Shown here in pieces: positions 16,811 through 28,120 of a stretch of 64,000 bases of DNA. The position numbers were made by a program, and so were the translations under genes. Under the pieces are notes generated by a model that was not told the origin of the DNA, searched no databases, and saw only the letters and a list, made by a program, of their open reading frames with translations. The first letter of the stretch is position 1; each line of letters begins with the position of its first letter. The DNA comes from Pirellula sp. (GTDB taxonomy: Bacteria > Planctomycetota > Planctomycetia > Pirellulales > Lacipirellulaceae). Where the stretch lies: the NCBI GenBank assembly GCA_013822725.1, contig PNKX01000012.1:62001-126000 (forward strand). The letters run 5' to 3'.

Positions 16811-17380
16811 TCATTTGCCTTGTTGAGAGGCATCGAGGGCCAGATTCAGCCGCAAGACGTTGACGCCCGGCTCGCCCAGCAGTCCGAAAGTTCGCCCCTC
16901 CGTGGCGTCGACCACCGCCTGACGAACAGCGTCAGGAGTTATTCCGCGCTCGCGGGCTACGCGCCCCAGTTGGTATTCGGCGGCGGCGGGCGTGATGTGG
17001 GGGTCGAGCCCGCTTCCCGACGCGGTCACCAGATCAATCGGAACTGGCTTGTCGTCGCCATGAGCGGCGCGTAGATCAGCGATCCGCTGCCGCACGGCGT
17101 CGAGCTGCGCGGGATTCGTCGGGCCAAGATTGCTCCCAGTCGATGCAGCGCCGTTATAGCCGGCGGCCGACGGGCGACTCCAAAAATACTTGGAACCGGT
17201 GAAACCTTGGCCGATCAGTTCGGATCCAACGACATGACCGTCGCGCTCGATGAGGCTCCCTTGAGCCTGTCGACTGAACGCCACTTGGCTGACGCCAGTG
17301 ATGAGCAGCGGATACGCCACGCCAGTGATGAGCGTTAACGCCAGGAACACGACGGCCGCCGGACGCAATTGAGACAACAT
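16811..17380 (-). CDS. kdpC: KdpC, potassium-transporting ATPase subunit C
   Basis: 189 aa. One N-terminal membrane helix (PAAVVFLALTLITGVAYPLL) is followed by family hallmarks: VGSELIGQGFTGSKYFWSRP, SGSNLGPTNP-like TGSNLGPTNPAQL, and GSGLDPHITPAAAEYQ. The closing EGRTFGLLGEPGVNVLRLN is also typical. KdpC stabilises the KdpFABC complex and aids ATP binding. It lies 11 bp downstream of kdpB and 27 bp upstream of kdpD. Confidence 0.95.
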   Translation of the reverse strand: MLSQLRPAAVVFLALTLITGVAYPLLITGVSQVAFSRQAQGSLIERDGHVVGSELIGQGFTGSKYFWSRPSAAGYNGAASTGSNLGPTNPAQLDAVRQRIADLRAAHGDDKPVPIDLVTASGSGLDPHITPAAAEYQLGRVARERGITPDAVRQAVVDATEGRTFGLLGEPGVNVLRLNLALDASQQGK

Positions 17381-17391
17381 GGAACTTCTCC

Positions 17392-19464
17392 TTACGCCAA
17401 CCCGCAGGCGGCGATGAACATATCGATGGCTTTGATGCCGATAAACGGCACGAGCAACCCGCCGAGTCCGTAGATCAGCAAGTTGTCGCGCAGCAGCCGC
17501 GCGGCGCCGACGGCCCGATAGGGGACGCCGCGTAGCGCCAGCGGAACGAGTAGGATGATGACGATCGCGTTGAACACGACCGCCGACATGATCGCGCTCG
17601 ACGGGCTCGCGAGCCCCATCACGTTCAGGCGATTGAGCACCGGGTAGGTGGTGGCGAACGCCGCGGGGATGATCGCAAAGTACTTCGCCACGTCGTTCGC
17701 CAGGCTAAACGTCGTCAGGGCGCCGCGGGTCATCAGCAATTGCTTGCCGATCTCGACGATCTCGATCAGCTTGGTCGGGTTCGAATCGAGGTCGACCATA
17801 TTCCCCGCTTCTTTGGCGGCCTGCGTGCCCGAGTTCATCGCCACCGCGACGTCGGCCTGAGCGAGCGCCGGGGAATCGTTCGTACCGTCGCCGGTCATCG
17901 CGACGAGCCGCCCGCCCGCTTGGTACTCGCGGATCATCTTGAGCTTCGCTTCCGGCGTCGCCTCGGCAAGGAAATCGTCGACGCCTGCCTCGGCGGCGAT
18001 GGCAGTCGCCGTGAGCGGGTTGTCGCCGGTGATCATCACCGTCCGGATGCCCATGCGGCGGAGTTCGCTGAACCGCTCCTTGATGCCGCCCTTGACGATG
18101 TCTTTCAAGTAGATGACGCCCAAGGCGCGGTCTCCCTCCGCGACGACGAGCGGCGTCCCGCCCAGCTTGGCGACCCGCTCGACGGTTTCGCGGAGCTCGT
18201 TCGACATCGAACCGCCGTTCTCGGCGATGAACTTCACAATGCTGTCGGTGGCACCTTTGCGTATCTGGCGACCGTCGATATCGACGCCGCTCACGCGAGT
18301 TTGCGCGGTGAAGGGGACAAACGTCGCGTGGTGGTCGTGAACGTTGCGACCGCGCAGGCCGTACTTCTCCTTCGCCAACACGACGACGCTGCGGCCCTCG
18401 GGCGTTTCATCAGCCAGCGACGCCAGTTGGGCCGCGTCGGCCAGCGCCTCGACCGCCACGCCCGACGCTGGAATGAACTCCACCGCCTGCCGATTTCCCA
18501 TCGTGATCGTGCCGGTCTTGTCGAGCAGCAACACATCGACGTCGCCTGCCGCCTCGACGGCGCGCCCCGACATGGCAATGACGTTGGCCTGGATCATCCG
18601 ATCCATCCCCGCAATGCCGATCGCAGAAAGTAGTCCGCCGATCGTGGTCGGGATGAGACAAACGAGCAAGGCGACGAGGACGGTCACCGTAATTGGGCTC
18701 CCTTGTCCCGCCGCTGCTACGCTGTACTTGGAAAACGGCAACAACGTCGTGCAAACAACCAAAAAGACAATCGTCATCGCCGCGAGCAAGATGTTCAGCG
18801 CGATCTCATTCGGCGTCTTCTGCCGCTTGGCGCCTTCGACAAGCGAGATCATCCGGTCGAGGAACGTCTCGCCGGGATTGGCCGTGACGCGGATCACCAG
18901 CCAATCAGAGAGCACCCGCGTGCCGCCGGTGACGCTGCTGCGATCACCGCCGCTCTCGCGGATCACGGGTGCGCTTTCACCGGTGATGGCGCTTTCGTCG
19001 ACCGACGCGACCCCTTCGACCACTTCGCCGTCGCTCGGGATCAATTCGCCGGCTTCGACCAAAATGGCGTCGTCCTTTCGCAAACTCGATGCCAGCGCCG
19101 GGCGGTGCGTCGCGCCGTAGCGAGGTTCGTCCAGCTTCTTCGCCTGGACGTCGCGCCGCGTAGACCGCAGCGAGTCGGCCTGCGCCTTTCCGCGTCCCTC
19201 AGCCATCGCTTCGGCAAAGTTAGCGAACAGTACGGTGAACCAAAGCCATGCGGAGACGCCGAAGATAAACCCAGGCGACTCCTGTCCGCCTGTCGCCAGA
19301 GCGTGAAAGCCGAGCCCCGTCGTCAGGATGCTGCCGACGAAGACGGTGAACATCACCGGATTGCGCAGCTGTCGACGCGGGTCGAGTTTGAGAAACGAAT
19401 CGATGATCGCTCGGCGAACAATCGCCGGGTCGAAGAGCGGACGCGATTTGGATGAAGTCGTCAT
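17392..19464 (-). CDS. kdpB: KdpB, P-type ATPase subunit of the potassium pump
   Basis: 690 aa with the start at [20 protein letters not shown]. The frame is open for another 342 codons upstream, but that part overlaps kdpA and is not KdpB-like. P-type ATPase marks are present: ITGESAPV, the phosphorylated [11 protein letters not shown] (near residue 305), KGAT for nucleotide binding, and [20 protein letters not shown]. The membrane helices have KdpB spacing. KdpB hydrolyses ATP to drive potassium entry through KdpA. The gap to kdpA (92 bp) is longer than the other spacings in this operon and holds no gene. Confidence 0.96.
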   Translation of the reverse strand: MTTSSKSRPLFDPAIVRRAIIDSFLKLDPRRQLRNPVMFTVFVGSILTTGLGFHALATGGQESPGFIFGVSAWLWFTVLFANFAEAMAEGRGKAQADSLRSTRRDVQAKKLDEPRYGATHRPALASSLRKDDAILVEAGELIPSDGEVVEGVASVDESAITGESAPVIRESGGDRSSVTGGTRVLSDWLVIRVTANPGETFLDRMISLVEGAKRQKTPNEIALNILLAAMTIVFLVVCTTLLPFSKYSVAAAGQGSPITVTVLVALLVCLIPTTIGGLLSAIGIAGMDRMIQANVIAMSGRAVEAAGDVDVLLLDKTGTITMGNRQAVEFIPASGVAVEALADAAQLASLADETPEGRSVVVLAKEKYGLRGRNVHDHHATFVPFTAQTRVSGVDIDGRQIRKGATDSIVKFIAENGGSMSNELRETVERVAKLGGTPLVVAEGDRALGVIYLKDIVKGGIKERFSELRRMGIRTVMITGDNPLTATAIAAEAGVDDFLAEATPEAKLKMIREYQAGGRLVAMTGDGTNDSPALAQADVAVAMNSGTQAAKEAGNMVDLDSNPTKLIEIVEIGKQLLMTRGALTTFSLANDVAKYFAIIPAAFATTYPVLNRLNVMGLASPSSAIMSAVVFNAIVIILLVPLALRGVPYRAVGAARLLRDNLLIYGLGGLLVPFIGIKAIDMFIAACGLA

Positions 19465-19556
19465 TTTTTTCGGCCCCAATGGCCGTGAGATCTTTTGCGA
19501 AAGTGTGGGACTAAACCTCGTATTGAGGCGGCAACGTTCGGAAGGTCTAACCGCCG

Positions 19557-21323
19557 CTAGGGAGAGATCATTTGCAGGTGCTCGACGACTGGCCCCAGCG
19601 CCAGGGCGGGAACGAAGGTCAGCGCGCCGACGAGCAACACGGTGCTCACCAGCATCACCACGAACAACGGCTGGTGCGTCGGCAGCGTCCCGGCGCTCGG
19701 CGGCGAATACTTCTTCCGCGCCAACGACCCGGCGATGGCGAGCGTAGGAATGATCAACCAGTAACGGGCCGCAAACATCGCCACTCCCAGCAAGATATTG
19801 TAGAACGGCTCGTTCGCCGTCAGCCCCGCAAACGCACTGCCGTTGTTGTTGCCGGCAGACGAAAGGGCGTAGAGGACTTCGGAAAACCCATGGGCTCCTG
19901 GGTTGTTCAGATTCCCCTTCACTTCTTCGCCGACCGTGTACTCCAAGCCCGGTCCGACGACGGCGATGGCTGTGCCGATCAGCACGAACATCGACGGGAT
20001 CAGAATCACCAGCGACGCCATCTTCATCTCGAACGCTTCGATCTTCTTGCCGAGATACTCCGGCGTCCGCCCCACCATCAAGCCGGCGATGAAGACGGCG
20101 ATGATGGCGAACATCAGCATGCCGTACAGCCCGCTGCCGACGCCGCCGAAAATGACTTCGCCCAGCTGCATCAGCCACATCGGGATCAGCCCGCCCAGCG
20201 GCGTGTACGAATCGTGCATCGAGTTGACGCTGCCGTTCGACGCCGCGGTCGTCGCCGACGCCCAGATCGCCGAGTTGGCGATGCCGAAGCGAACCTCTTT
20301 CCCTTCCATGTTGCCGCCCGCCTGCGTCGCCGACGCGACGTCGTCGGCGCCCATTCCGGCGTACTGCGGAACCCCCGACTGTTCGGCCAGCATGACGCCA
20401 ACCGTCAGCGGGATGAAAATGACCAACATCGCCGCGAGCACGGCCCAGCCCTGCCGCACGTCGCCGACCATCACGCCGAACGTGCAACAAAGCGCCGCTG
20501 GAATCAGCAGGATCGCCAGTAGTTCCAAGAAATTCGTCAGCGGCGTCGGGTTCTCAAACGGATGAGCCGAGTTGACGTTGAAGAAGCCGCCGCCGTTGGT
20601 GCCGAGTTGCTTGATCGCGAGTTGCGAAGCGACCGGGCCCATCGCCAGCGTTTGCGTCGTGGTCGGCTCGCCCTCCACGGCCACTGGCTCGACCAACTCC
20701 ACCGTCTGATAGGCGTCGAAGTTCTGGATCACTCCCTGCGACACGAGCGCCACGGCCAAGACCGTCGACAGCGGCAACAAGATGTAAAGCGTCGAGCGAA
20801 CGAGATCGACCCAAAAATTGCCGATCGTCGTCGCCGACCGCCGCACCAAACCGCGAATGAGCGCCGCCAGCACGGCGATGCCGGTCGCCGCCGAGACGAA
20901 GTTCTGCACCGTGAGCCCCAACATCTGCGCGAGGTAACCGAGCGTCGTCTCGCCGCCGTAGCTTTGCCAGTTGGTGTTCGAGGCGAAGCTCACCGCCGTG
21001 TTGAAGGCCAGATCAGGCGTCGTCCCCGGCAAGCCTTGCGGATTGAGCGGCAATGCACCCTGCAAACGCAGCACAAGATAAATGGCCGCGATGCCCAACA
21101 GGTTGAACGCCATCACGGCGAAGGCGTACGTCCGCCACCCCATTTCTTGCTGAGGATCGACGCCCGCAAGGCGATAGACGCCCCACTCGCACCAACCGAG
21201 CGCCCGGTCGAGGCCGCAAGGCTTCCCTTCCAGTACGCGAGCCATGTACGAACCGAGCGGCTTCGCGAGCGCCGCCAAGGCGCCAAGAAACAACGCCAAT
21301 TGAATCCATGAATTTGCAGTCAT
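19557..21323 (-). CDS. kdpA: KdpA, potassium-binding translocating subunit
   Basis: 588 aa from [21 protein letters not shown] potassium-selective pore loop is visible as [14 protein letters not shown] and another as [20 protein letters not shown]; both resemble the channel filter sequences of KdpA. About ten membrane helices are present. The start at 21323 is preferred over the ATG three codons upstream because it forms an exact ATGA overlap with the stop codon of kdpF, the same coupling seen at the other operon junctions. KdpA carries potassium through the inner membrane using energy from KdpB. Confidence 0.96.
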   Translation of the reverse strand: MTANSWIQLALFLGALAALAKPLGSYMARVLEGKPCGLDRALGWCEWGVYRLAGVDPQQEMGWRTYAFAVMAFNLLGIAAIYLVLRLQGALPLNPQGLPGTTPDLAFNTAVSFASNTNWQSYGGETTLGYLAQMLGLTVQNFVSAATGIAVLAALIRGLVRRSATTIGNFWVDLVRSTLYILLPLSTVLAVALVSQGVIQNFDAYQTVELVEPVAVEGEPTTTQTLAMGPVASQLAIKQLGTNGGGFFNVNSAHPFENPTPLTNFLELLAILLIPAALCCTFGVMVGDVRQGWAVLAAMLVIFIPLTVGVMLAEQSGVPQYAGMGADDVASATQAGGNMEGKEVRFGIANSAIWASATTAASNGSVNSMHDSYTPLGGLIPMWLMQLGEVIFGGVGSGLYGMLMFAIIAVFIAGLMVGRTPEYLGKKIEAFEMKMASLVILIPSMFVLIGTAIAVVGPGLEYTVGEEVKGNLNNPGAHGFSEVLYALSSAGNNNGSAFAGLTANEPFYNILLGVAMFAARYWLIIPTLAIAGSLARKKYSPPSAGTLPTHQPLFVVMLVSTVLLVGALTFVPALALGPVVEHLQMISP

Positions 21324-21412
21324 TCGAACCACTCCGGCTTCACTAACGCTGCGGTGAGATAGACAAATAATCCGGCCGACAGAACCAAAGCAATGAGCTC
21401 GACGCCGTTCAT
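21320..21412 (-). CDS. kdpF: KdpF, small membrane subunit of the Kdp complex (30 aa)
   Basis: The minus strand encodes a single hydrophobic helix starting MNGVELIALVLSAGLFVYLT and ending [10 protein letters not shown], the KdpF pattern (short helix, then Leu/Val-KPE-x-F). KdpF is a lipid-like stabiliser of KdpA. GGGAGG lies 6 bases before this ATG. A tandem ATG at 21415 would add one Met and would overlap the preceding small ORF by 4 bp. The stop TGA overlaps the kdpA ATG. It is very short and easily missed by gene callers, but position and sequence agree well with the family. Confidence 0.88.
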   Translation of the reverse strand: MNGVELIALVLSAGLFVYLTAALVKPEWFE

Positions 21413-21507
21413 CATTTGCCTCCCATCAACCGATCGCAGCCGGCAATCAGCAGCCAGGTCAATCCGGCGCAAACCGCGATGGCGAAGACCATCAAAAGAT
21501 CGTTCAT
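21412..21507 (-). CDS. 31-aa membrane ORF upstream of kdpF
   Basis: The frame encodes MNDLLMVFAIAVCAGLTWLL followed by IAGCDRLMGGK: one membrane helix and a short positively charged tail. Its TGA overlaps the first of the tandem kdpF ATGs, and its last codons carry the GGGAGG that serves as the kdpF ribosome site, so translation of the two looks coupled. It is the first frame of the kdp transcript. Similar tiny helices precede kdpF in some other bacteria, as far as I recall, but I know of no assigned function. It may be an extra small Kdp subunit, or a leader peptide. Confidence 0.6.
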   Translation of the reverse strand: MNDLLMVFAIAVCAGLTWLLIAGCDRLMGGK

Positions 21508-21574
21508 AGCACGTTCACCCTGAAAGCGATGATGACAAGCGATGAACTCGCTCGCCTTCCTAAGTATTGCGGTG

Positions 21575-21596
21575 AACGCGTCAAGCGCGCGTCAAG
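21575..21596 (-). promoter_or_regulatory. Possible KdpE operator: 11-bp direct repeat
   Basis: On the minus strand CTTGACGCGCG is followed immediately by CTTGACGCGTT, a tandem repeat with 9 of 11 matches and an 11-bp period. OmpR/PhoB-family regulators, including KdpE, bind such one-helical-turn tandem half-sites. It lies about 70 bp upstream of the first kdp frame and downstream of the hybrid-kinase stop at 21613. The TTGACG units might instead be -35 boxes, so the binding role is inferred. Confidence 0.4.
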
Positions 21597-21612
21597 AGTC
21601 GCGCACGCCGCA

Positions 21613-24600
21613 TCAAGATTCTATCAAAATGGCCTGAGAAGCAGGCTGATCGGCGAGAGATCGCGTGAGGGCGAACAGTTCATCTGGGCGGATCGGCTTA
21701 GCGAGATAACCGTCCATGCCAGCTTCTTGGCACTCTGCAGAGAAGCCGACCAGGGCATGCGCCGACAGCGCGATGATCGGCGTGCGCGTCGCAGCTCGCT
21801 CAGCCTCAATGGCTCGAATGCGACGAGCCGCGGCCAGTCCGTCGAGCTCGGGCATCTCGATGTCCATCAAGATTAAGTCGAACTCTTCGCGCTCGAATTG
21901 ATCGACGGCTTGTTGGCCGTCGTCGGCCAACGAGACTTGATGGCCGCAAAGCTCCAGCAGTCCCCGCGCGACCTCTTGGTTCACCGGGCTATCGTCGGCC
22001 ACTAGAATACGCAATGGACGCTGGGCGACCAAGCTTGCGGGAGTCGAGTTCGTACTAGGCCCGCCTTCGTTCGAGCCAAGCGCCGACTTCACCGCCGACC
22101 GTAGTTCCGAAAGCTTGGCCGGTTTGATAAGAACCTGCGTAATGCCCAGCGCGCGACAACGTTCGGCGGCGTCGACCTGCCCCGCCGGAATCAGCATGAT
22201 GATAGCGGGACGGCGATCAGCTGGTTCTCTGGCAAGTTGCTCGGCAACGCTCCACTGAGCTTGCCCCGCAGCGGCGAGATCGATCACCGCCAGCGGCGCC
22301 AGCTCTCTCGGAAGCTCTTCATTCGTCGCGATGCACGTGGGCTCGACGTCGCACTGGGCTAACATCTCGGCGTATACAGCCCGTGCGTGAGCATTGCCGC
22401 CGACAAATAAAGCAGTTGGAAGCGGCGCCGAGTTGCGGCTTGGCTCTTCGCCATGAGTCTCACCCGCAAGCGCCAGCGGAATCTCGCAATGGAAGGTGCT
22501 TCCCTCGCCAACTTCGCTTTCCAACCAAATGCAACCCTCCATCAATTGGACGAGTTGCATCGAGATGGATAGCCCCAACCCGGTGCCGCCGTAGCGTCGG
22601 GTGGTCGAGCTATCCGACTGGCGGAACGCTTCAAAGACCGCGTCGATCTTATCTTTAGCGATGCCGATGCCCGTATCCTGCACGGCCAGATGGATCATCG
22701 CGCGCTCGCCGTCACGCTCCACGAGCGACACGTCGACGCAGACCTCGCCCTGGGCCGTGAACTTCACGGCATTGCTGACGAGGTTGACGACGATCTGCCG
22801 CAAACGGCTCGGATCGCCGAGGAGATTCGTCGGCACGTCGGGAGCGATACGGCAGAGCAATTCCAGCCCCTTACCGGTCGCGGCAACGCCCAGCAGCCGG
22901 GTCGCTTCCGCCACCGTCTCGCGCAGGTTAAGCGGAATGCTTTCCAACTCCATGCGCCCCGCTTCGATCTTCGACAAATCGAGAATGTCGTTCAGCAGCG
23001 TGAGCAGAGCGTTCGCAGAATCCTTCACCACGCCGACGTAGTTCCGCTGCTGTTCGCTCAAAGGCGTGTGCAGCACAAGTTCCGTCATGCCGAGCACGCC
23101 GTTCATGGGCGTACGGATTTCGTGGCTCATCGTCGCCAGGAAGCGGCTCTTAGCCTGATTGGCCGACTCAGCGGCCAGCTTAGCGCCGCGCAGCTCATCC
23201 TCGGCTTGCCGTAGCTCGTTGGCAGTCCGTTCGAGTTCGTTGTTCGAGATGGCCAACTCGCGCGCTCTCGATTCGGCCGCGGCGGTCCGCTCGGCGACGC
23301 GCTGTTCCAATGATGCGTTGAGTTGTTGCAACTCGGCGAAGCCTTCAGCGTTTTCAAGCGCGGCGCCGGCGATCGTCGCCACGAAGTCGGCCAGCCGCTC
23401 TTCGTCGGATCCGAACAGTCCGCGGATCTGTTCGTGCGTCACATACAAGCACGCAACCGCGCGGCCGCGGACATAGATCGGCACACAGAGAACCGAACGC
23501 TCGCCTCCTTCGGCCGCCGAATTGTCGTTCGCATCATCGACTAGGGCCAGCGCACGACGCGCGAGCAGTGCGCGGTCGATCGCCCGCTGGCAGGCGGCGG
23601 CGTGACTGGCGGGAATGCCCGTCAAATCGCCCGTCTGATCGACGGGATCGAGCGGAATCACAAAGCAGCGTTCGCCGCGCAGCAGCCGGAGCGCGGCGCC
23701 GCGGGCTGACTCGTGAATCGTCTCCGCGGCGAGCCCCGACGCGATCTTGCGGCCGGAGTCGAGAACATTGTCGAATCGATCAACTAGCGACAGGTTCACA
23801 TTCTCGCGATCGCGGGACGAATCGCCGTCGAGGGCGTCCCCCGAAGCAAGCAACTCGGCGAGCAGCGTTTCGCCTTGCTTGGTTTGCTGCGCAGCTTCAG
23901 GCCACCCCGCCTCCAAGCCGATTTTGCCGGCGGCGAGCAGCGACTTGGCGAGTTCGTGCCGCTCCTTGAGCTTCGTCGCAGCGCGAATCGCCCAGGCGAA
24001 CATCCGGCGCGATTTCCGCAACCGCCCCTGCATCGCCAAGATCAGCGCGTACTCTCTTAGCGCTTGCGGCACATCGTTGCTGCACAGGAAGCGAGCCCGA
24101 ATCGCCCGGCGAGCGTAGCGGGCGCCTTCGCGTAGGACAGTCACGCGGCGTTGCGGCGTATGCTCGCGAAGTTGCTCGGCGAGAACCCGACGACCAGTCG
24201 CCGCCCAAGCGAGCGCCGGGAGCGTGTAGGCATTCTTCACGCCGACGTCGGCCGCGACGAACACCGCCTGATCGAACGCTTCGATGGCGCCATCGACGTT
24301 GTCGGTCGCAAGTCGGCAAACCCCTTCAGCCAAGAGAAGCTCGCAAGTCCCCTGCGCATCGGTCCGCGGTCGGGCGAACTCGGGTTCCATCACATGTCGC
24401 GGCACGGCGCCAGATGATGCACGACTCCACACGTCCAGAATAATTCCCGACGCCTGTTCGTCGCCCGTTTCAAGCCCCGACTTGTGGTTGAGTTGCGCCT
24501 CGTGGACCGCCCCGCGTAGATCGCCGAGATAGTAAAGCGACCCCGCAATCTGGTAGCGAGCCATGTGAATTTGCCAGTAGTCGCCCATTCGCTCAAGGAT

Positions 24601-27561
24601 GCGGATCGCCATCCGGCACTTTTCGATGCACTCGTCGAAGCGCGAAGCGGCGAATAGCGTGATGCCGTAGAAGACCAGCGATTGGCCCTGCCCCCACAGG
24701 TCGCCAAGTTCCTTCCGGAGTTCCAGGGACTTCTGCGCATAAGCGGTCCCGCGGCTGTAGTAGCCGATCAGCGTCATCGCCGGCGCGTGTTCTGAGTATG
24801 CCTGCGCCAATTCGCTGCTCGGCAGGAAACGCTCGCCCATGTTCAATTCACGAACGTGCGCCCACAGGGCCTGCGGTTTGCTGCGTGAATACCAGCACGC
24901 CTGCGCCAGGTTGCTGAGCAACCGCATCGTCAGTCGCTCGGACTCGTCGGGCTGGCGATTGATGCGGTGCAGCAACTGCCGAGGAAAAGCCGTGTGCAGG
25001 ATTTGAACGGCTCCTTCCCACGCCAGTAATAAGCAAGCGACCCAGCCGCGCCGAGGAACGTATCGACCGAGCAATCGCAACGCGTGCTCAAAGTCGCTGA
25101 TAGCGGCGCCCATGTCGCCGCGCTTGAACGACAGCTCGCCGAGCTTGCTACGGATCTTCGCTTTAGTCAATCCGCAACTGGCGAGAGCATCAGCCGATTC
25201 GAAGAACTCGCCAGCCTGAGCATAGCGTCCTCGCAGCATCAGCACATCGCCCAGGCCCTCGACAATATTGAAGCGGGCGGCGTCGCCTCGAGCGCCCCGG
25301 AGAGCGATGCGATATTGCTGCTCGGCGACTTCGAGCGCGTATTGCGAGCGAGCCTGATCGGCCGCCTGCATGGCGTAAGGGAGGGCAGCCGCGGCGTCGC
25401 CGGCGGCGTCGAAGTGATACGCGAGGTCGGAAAATCGCTCCGGCGAATGCACGAGCAGATATCGAGCCGCGCGATCATGTTGGTGTTGGCGTTGCTCCAT
25501 CGGCAATCGCTCGAGCAACGCCGCGCGAATCTTGTCGTGAATGTAAACGCATTGAGCGCCATCGGGGCGAATCCACACGAGTTGCCGCTGACGTGCTTCG
25601 TTGAGCGCCGCGATGGCGTCGGCTGGCGACATTTCGCACAGTTCGGTCGCCATCTCCAGCTCAAACTGCTTACCCAGCACGGCGCCGGCGGAAAGGAACT
25701 CGATGGTCTCCGGCGGCAGCAAGTCGAGTCGCCGGGTCAAGAACGACGCAGCGCGACTCGACGACCCGGCGTCGGCCATTGCTTCCGCATCTACGATCCA
25801 ACCGTCAGCCCCGGGGATAAGGGCGCCGCACTCGACCAAGCCGCGCAACACGGCCGACGCCATGAACGGGCTTCCCTCCGCGAGCCGCGTGACTGCATCG
25901 ACCGCATCGCCGGGCAGAGCGCCCGCCATCGACTCGATCAATTGCCGCACTTCGTCAGGACTGAGTGGCGGAAGCGTCAGGTGCGCCGCGGCGTTGAACT
26001 TGCGAAGCAGGTGATCCTCCGCGACCTCTTCGGCGCGGAAAGCGACGACCAGTAACACGTGCCGGCGGACGTCAGGGTGGATCTCGCCGTCGGTGTGCCA
26101 GCGACGGATGAGCTTGAACGTCAATTCATCAGCCCATTGGCAGTCGTCGAGCAGAATCAACGCCGGGCATTCGGCCGAGCCAAGCGCGTCGAGAAAGTGC
26201 GAAAGAGCCTGAATCGTGCGAGCTTCGCCGGTTTCTTCCGGAGCGGAAAGTGCGTCGCCTTCAATCTGCAGCGAGGGCGCGAGCGCCGGGAGCGCGGCAG
26301 CGACGGCGCTGCTGTAGCTGCCAAGTTGATCGCGCACGCGTTGCGAGAGATCAGGCCGCGACTGAATCGCCGCGAGGTACGCCTCGACGATGCCGTCAAG
26401 TAAGTTAAACGGTCGTTGTGCGACTTCGCTGGTTCCTTGCCCGCGCAGTACCCAGCAACCGCGGCGCGCCGCACGCCGCAACGTTTCGGCCAGCAGCCGC
26501 GACTTCCCCGCGCCCGACTCACCCTCGACGCGAGCCACCGCTCCGCGACCAGAAATGGCTCGCTCAATTTGCAAGTCGAGCGTCGCCACCTGCTGCGACC
26601 GAGCGACGAACGCCGGCTCCGTCAGCGTGATTCGCTTGTCGCAGGCGCCAATCACGACGGCTGGGTCGGAATCGCCTTGGGCCAACGCCTCGACAATCGT
26701 CTCCAGATCGGCCAGCGCCGCCTCAGCCGCTTGATAGCGATCGCGGGGATCCTTGCGGAGCAAACGCTCCACCAGCTCTTCCAGCGCCCTCGGCACGCTG
26801 CCACGACAGGTGCCGGTAGCGCTCATCTGCGGCACCGGCAGCGTCATGTGTTCGAACAGAATCGCCCCGACCGAGCTCCCCTGAAACGGCGGCTTTCCAG
26901 TCAGGCAGTGAAACAGCACCACCCCCGCCGAATAGAGGTCGGACGCCGCGGTGACGTCGTGGTCGATCGACCCCGCCTGTTCGGGCGAGGCGTAGAGCGC
27001 CACGTCGAGCGGCTGCCGATTGAGCGGAGCGTCGGGTTCTATTGCCCGCGTCGGACCGAAGTCGACAAGCGTCGCCCGCTGGAATGGCTGGCGTGGATCA
27101 AGAATAAGATTAGCCGGCCGCACGCTGCGGTGCAGCACTTGGCAGGCATGTAAATCGCGGAGGGCGGAGAGCAGCGACCGGGCGACTGCGATCGTCTCCT
27201 CAAGCGGCAAGGCGCCCTCGCGTAGCCTAATCTCCAAAGGCACGCCAGGAAAGTACTTCCAGGCGACGTAGACCTGCTCCCCATCGCGCCCGTAGTCAAC
27301 CAGCGGCGCTACCCATTCGCTATGCAGTTGAAGCAGTAGCGACGCCTCATACTCCAATCGCATGAGCGCGCCGGGCGTGAACGCCTCGGCTGGAACGGAC
27401 TTGAGCACGACGGTGTCGGAAGTTTCGACATCCAACGCCATGTGGATGTCGGCCCCCTGTCGATGTCCTAAGCATCGACCAAGCGCAAAGCGTCTCGCAA
27501 CCAAGCGTTCAGCGCCGGCGTTGACATCGGAGTTTAGGGGGTCGGGCTTGGAAGTCGGCAT
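21613..27561 (-). CDS. Giant hybrid signalling protein: kinase-like, ATPase, GAF, histidine kinase, receiver
   Basis: 1982 aa. Order by approximate residue: 25-290 Ser/Thr-kinase fold (Lys54 in VVLK, DFG at 167-169, YASPEQ); 315-620 AAA-type ATPase with GESGAGKS at 347-354 and [12 protein letters not shown]; 640-1240 helical TPR-like repeats; 1265-1420 GAF; a coiled coil; 1465-1535 HisKA with phospho-His1480 in [11 protein letters not shown]; a HATPase with [10 protein letters not shown] and GTGLGLSIS; a degenerate receiver; and a true C-terminal receiver with Asp1900 in [11 protein letters not shown]. The catalytic loop reads HRSVRPAN instead of HRDxKxxN, so the kinase-like domain may be inactive or a binding module. 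It probably integrates a small-molecule signal into a phosphorelay. It lies 105 bp upstream of the kdp operon on the same strand. Confidence 0.9.
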   Translation of the reverse strand: MPTSKPDPLNSDVNAGAERLVARRFALGRCLGHRQGADIHMALDVETSDTVVLKSVPAEAFTPGALMRLEYEASLLLQLHSEWVAPLVDYGRDGEQVYVAWKYFPGVPLEIRLREGALPLEETIAVARSLLSALRDLHACQVLHRSVRPANLILDPRQPFQRATLVDFGPTRAIEPDAPLNRQPLDVALYASPEQAGSIDHDVTAASDLYSAGVVLFHCLTGKPPFQGSSVGAILFEHMTLPVPQMSATGTCRGSVPRALEELVERLLRKDPRDRYQAAEAALADLETIVEALAQGDSDPAVVIGACDKRITLTEPAFVARSQQVATLDLQIERAISGRGAVARVEGESGAGKSRLLAETLRRAARRGCWVLRGQGTSEVAQRPFNLLDGIVEAYLAAIQSRPDLSQRVRDQLGSYSSAVAAALPALAPSLQIEGDALSAPEETGEARTIQALSHFLDALGSAECPALILLDDCQWADELTFKLIRRWHTDGEIHPDVRRHVLLVVAFRAEEVAEDHLLRKFNAAAHLTLPPLSPDEVRQLIESMAGALPGDAVDAVTRLAEGSPFMASAVLRGLVECGALIPGADGWIVDAEAMADAGSSSRAASFLTRRLDLLPPETIEFLSAGAVLGKQFELEMATELCEMSPADAIAALNEARQRQLVWIRPDGAQCVYIHDKIRAALLERLPMEQRQHQHDRAARYLLVHSPERFSDLAYHFDAAGDAAAALPYAMQAADQARSQYALEVAEQQYRIALRGARGDAARFNIVEGLGDVLMLRGRYAQAGEFFESADALASCGLTKAKIRSKLGELSFKRGDMGAAISDFEHALRLLGRYVPRRGWVACLLLAWEGAVQILHTAFPRQLLHRINRQPDESERLTMRLLSNLAQACWYSRSKPQALWAHVRELNMGERFLPSSELAQAYSEHAPAMTLIGYYSRGTAYAQKSLELRKELGDLWGQGQSLVFYGITLFAASRFDECIEKCRMAIRILERMGDYWQIHMARYQIAGSLYYLGDLRGAVHEAQLNHKSGLETGDEQASGIILDVWSRASSGAVPRHVMEPEFARPRTDAQGTCELLLAEGVCRLATDNVDGAIEAFDQAVFVAADVGVKNAYTLPALAWAATGRRVLAEQLREHTPQRRVTVLREGARYARRAIRARFLCSNDVPQALREYALILAMQGRLRKSRRMFAWAIRAATKLKERHELAKSLLAAGKIGLEAGWPEAAQQTKQGETLLAELLASGDALDGDSSRDRENVNLSLVDRFDNVLDSGRKIASGLAAETIHESARGAALRLLRGERCFVIPLDPVDQTGDLTGIPASHAAACQRAIDRALLARRALALVDDANDNSAAEGGERSVLCVPIYVRGRAVACLYVTHEQIRGLFGSDEERLADFVATIAGAALENAEGFAELQQLNASLEQRVAERTAAAESRARELAISNNELERTANELRQAEDELRGAKLAAESANQAKSRFLATMSHEIRTPMNGVLGMTELVLHTPLSEQQRNYVGVVKDSANALLTLLNDILDLSKIEAGRMELESIPLNLRETVAEATRLLGVAATGKGLELLCRIAPDVPTNLLGDPSRLRQIVVNLVSNAVKFTAQGEVCVDVSLVERDGERAMIHLAVQDTGIGIAKDKIDAVFEAFRQSDSSTTRRYGGTGLGLSISMQLVQLMEGCIWLESEVGEGSTFHCEIPLALAGETHGEEPSRNSAPLPTALFVGGNAHARAVYAEMLAQCDVEPTCIATNEELPRELAPLAVIDLAAAGQAQWSVAEQLAREPADRRPAIIMLIPAGQVDAAERCRALGITQVLIKPAKLSELRSAVKSALGSNEGGPSTNSTPASLVAQRPLRILVADDSPVNQEVARGLLELCGHQVSLADDGQQAVDQFEREEFDLILMDIEMPELDGLAAARRIRAIEAERAATRTPIIALSAHALVGFSAECQEAGMDGYLAKPIRPDELFALTRSLADQPASQAILIES

Positions 27562-28120
27562 CGTCGCAAGTCGAAAGCGTTGAGGCGTTTAACGCTCGGG
27601 CTGGTCACCTCTGTCGGGGTGGAGATCGCGCGCAGTCTCATCGCTTGCGCACGCATCAGCGCACCAATGCGAGCAATTGGGAGCTTCACTCGCGCAAAAC
27701 CATACCTTTTTTCCAGCGAGGTAAGAGGCGCCGATTATGAGATGCGGACCGGTCGTACAATCTCGCGCGTTGGGACAATCGGCAATGTTGTGAAATTGCA
27801 ACAATAAAAGTTGCGTCAATCAGCCCCCCTGTCAAAAATAGCGTTCGTGCTCTGACTAGGGTTTCCGCACGAAGCTCTCTCCTTTCGAACATTGCGTGCT
27901 GCAGGCGTTATGAACATCGAAAGAGATCTAGCTGCTGGCGAACGCCCCCTTGGCGACGCCGTCTATAGCTTCGAAGCACCGCAAGGCATTGCACAACCAG
28001 ATTCGCACATCGGTTGTCATTTCGATCGACCGGACAATTGACCGTACCGTTTGGCGTTTTTTTGACGCGCATACTTGGCTCTTGAGCCGCAGTAGCGAGT
28101 CGCTGCGCCTGGAGAAGACG
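27562..28120. other. Intergenic region between divergent genes, no gene supported
   Basis: About 560 bp separate the hybrid kinase and the methyltransferase fusion. The stretch is more AT-rich than its neighbours around 27700-27850 (for example TTGTGAAATTGCAACAATAA), which suits a divergent promoter region. Short frames on both strands have no recognisable features. The + strand frame of the downstream gene stays open to 27950, but that part looks non-coding. Confidence 0.4.

Noticed and set aside
15539-17074. 511-codon + strand frame opposite kdpD and kdpC
   Set aside because: Both minus-strand genes are clear family members; the antisense frame is Arg/Asp-rich and feature-less.
19465-20490. 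342-codon N-terminal extension of kdpB
   Set aside because: It overlaps kdpA on the same strand in another frame and does not resemble KdpB; the ATG at 19464 gives the canonical start.
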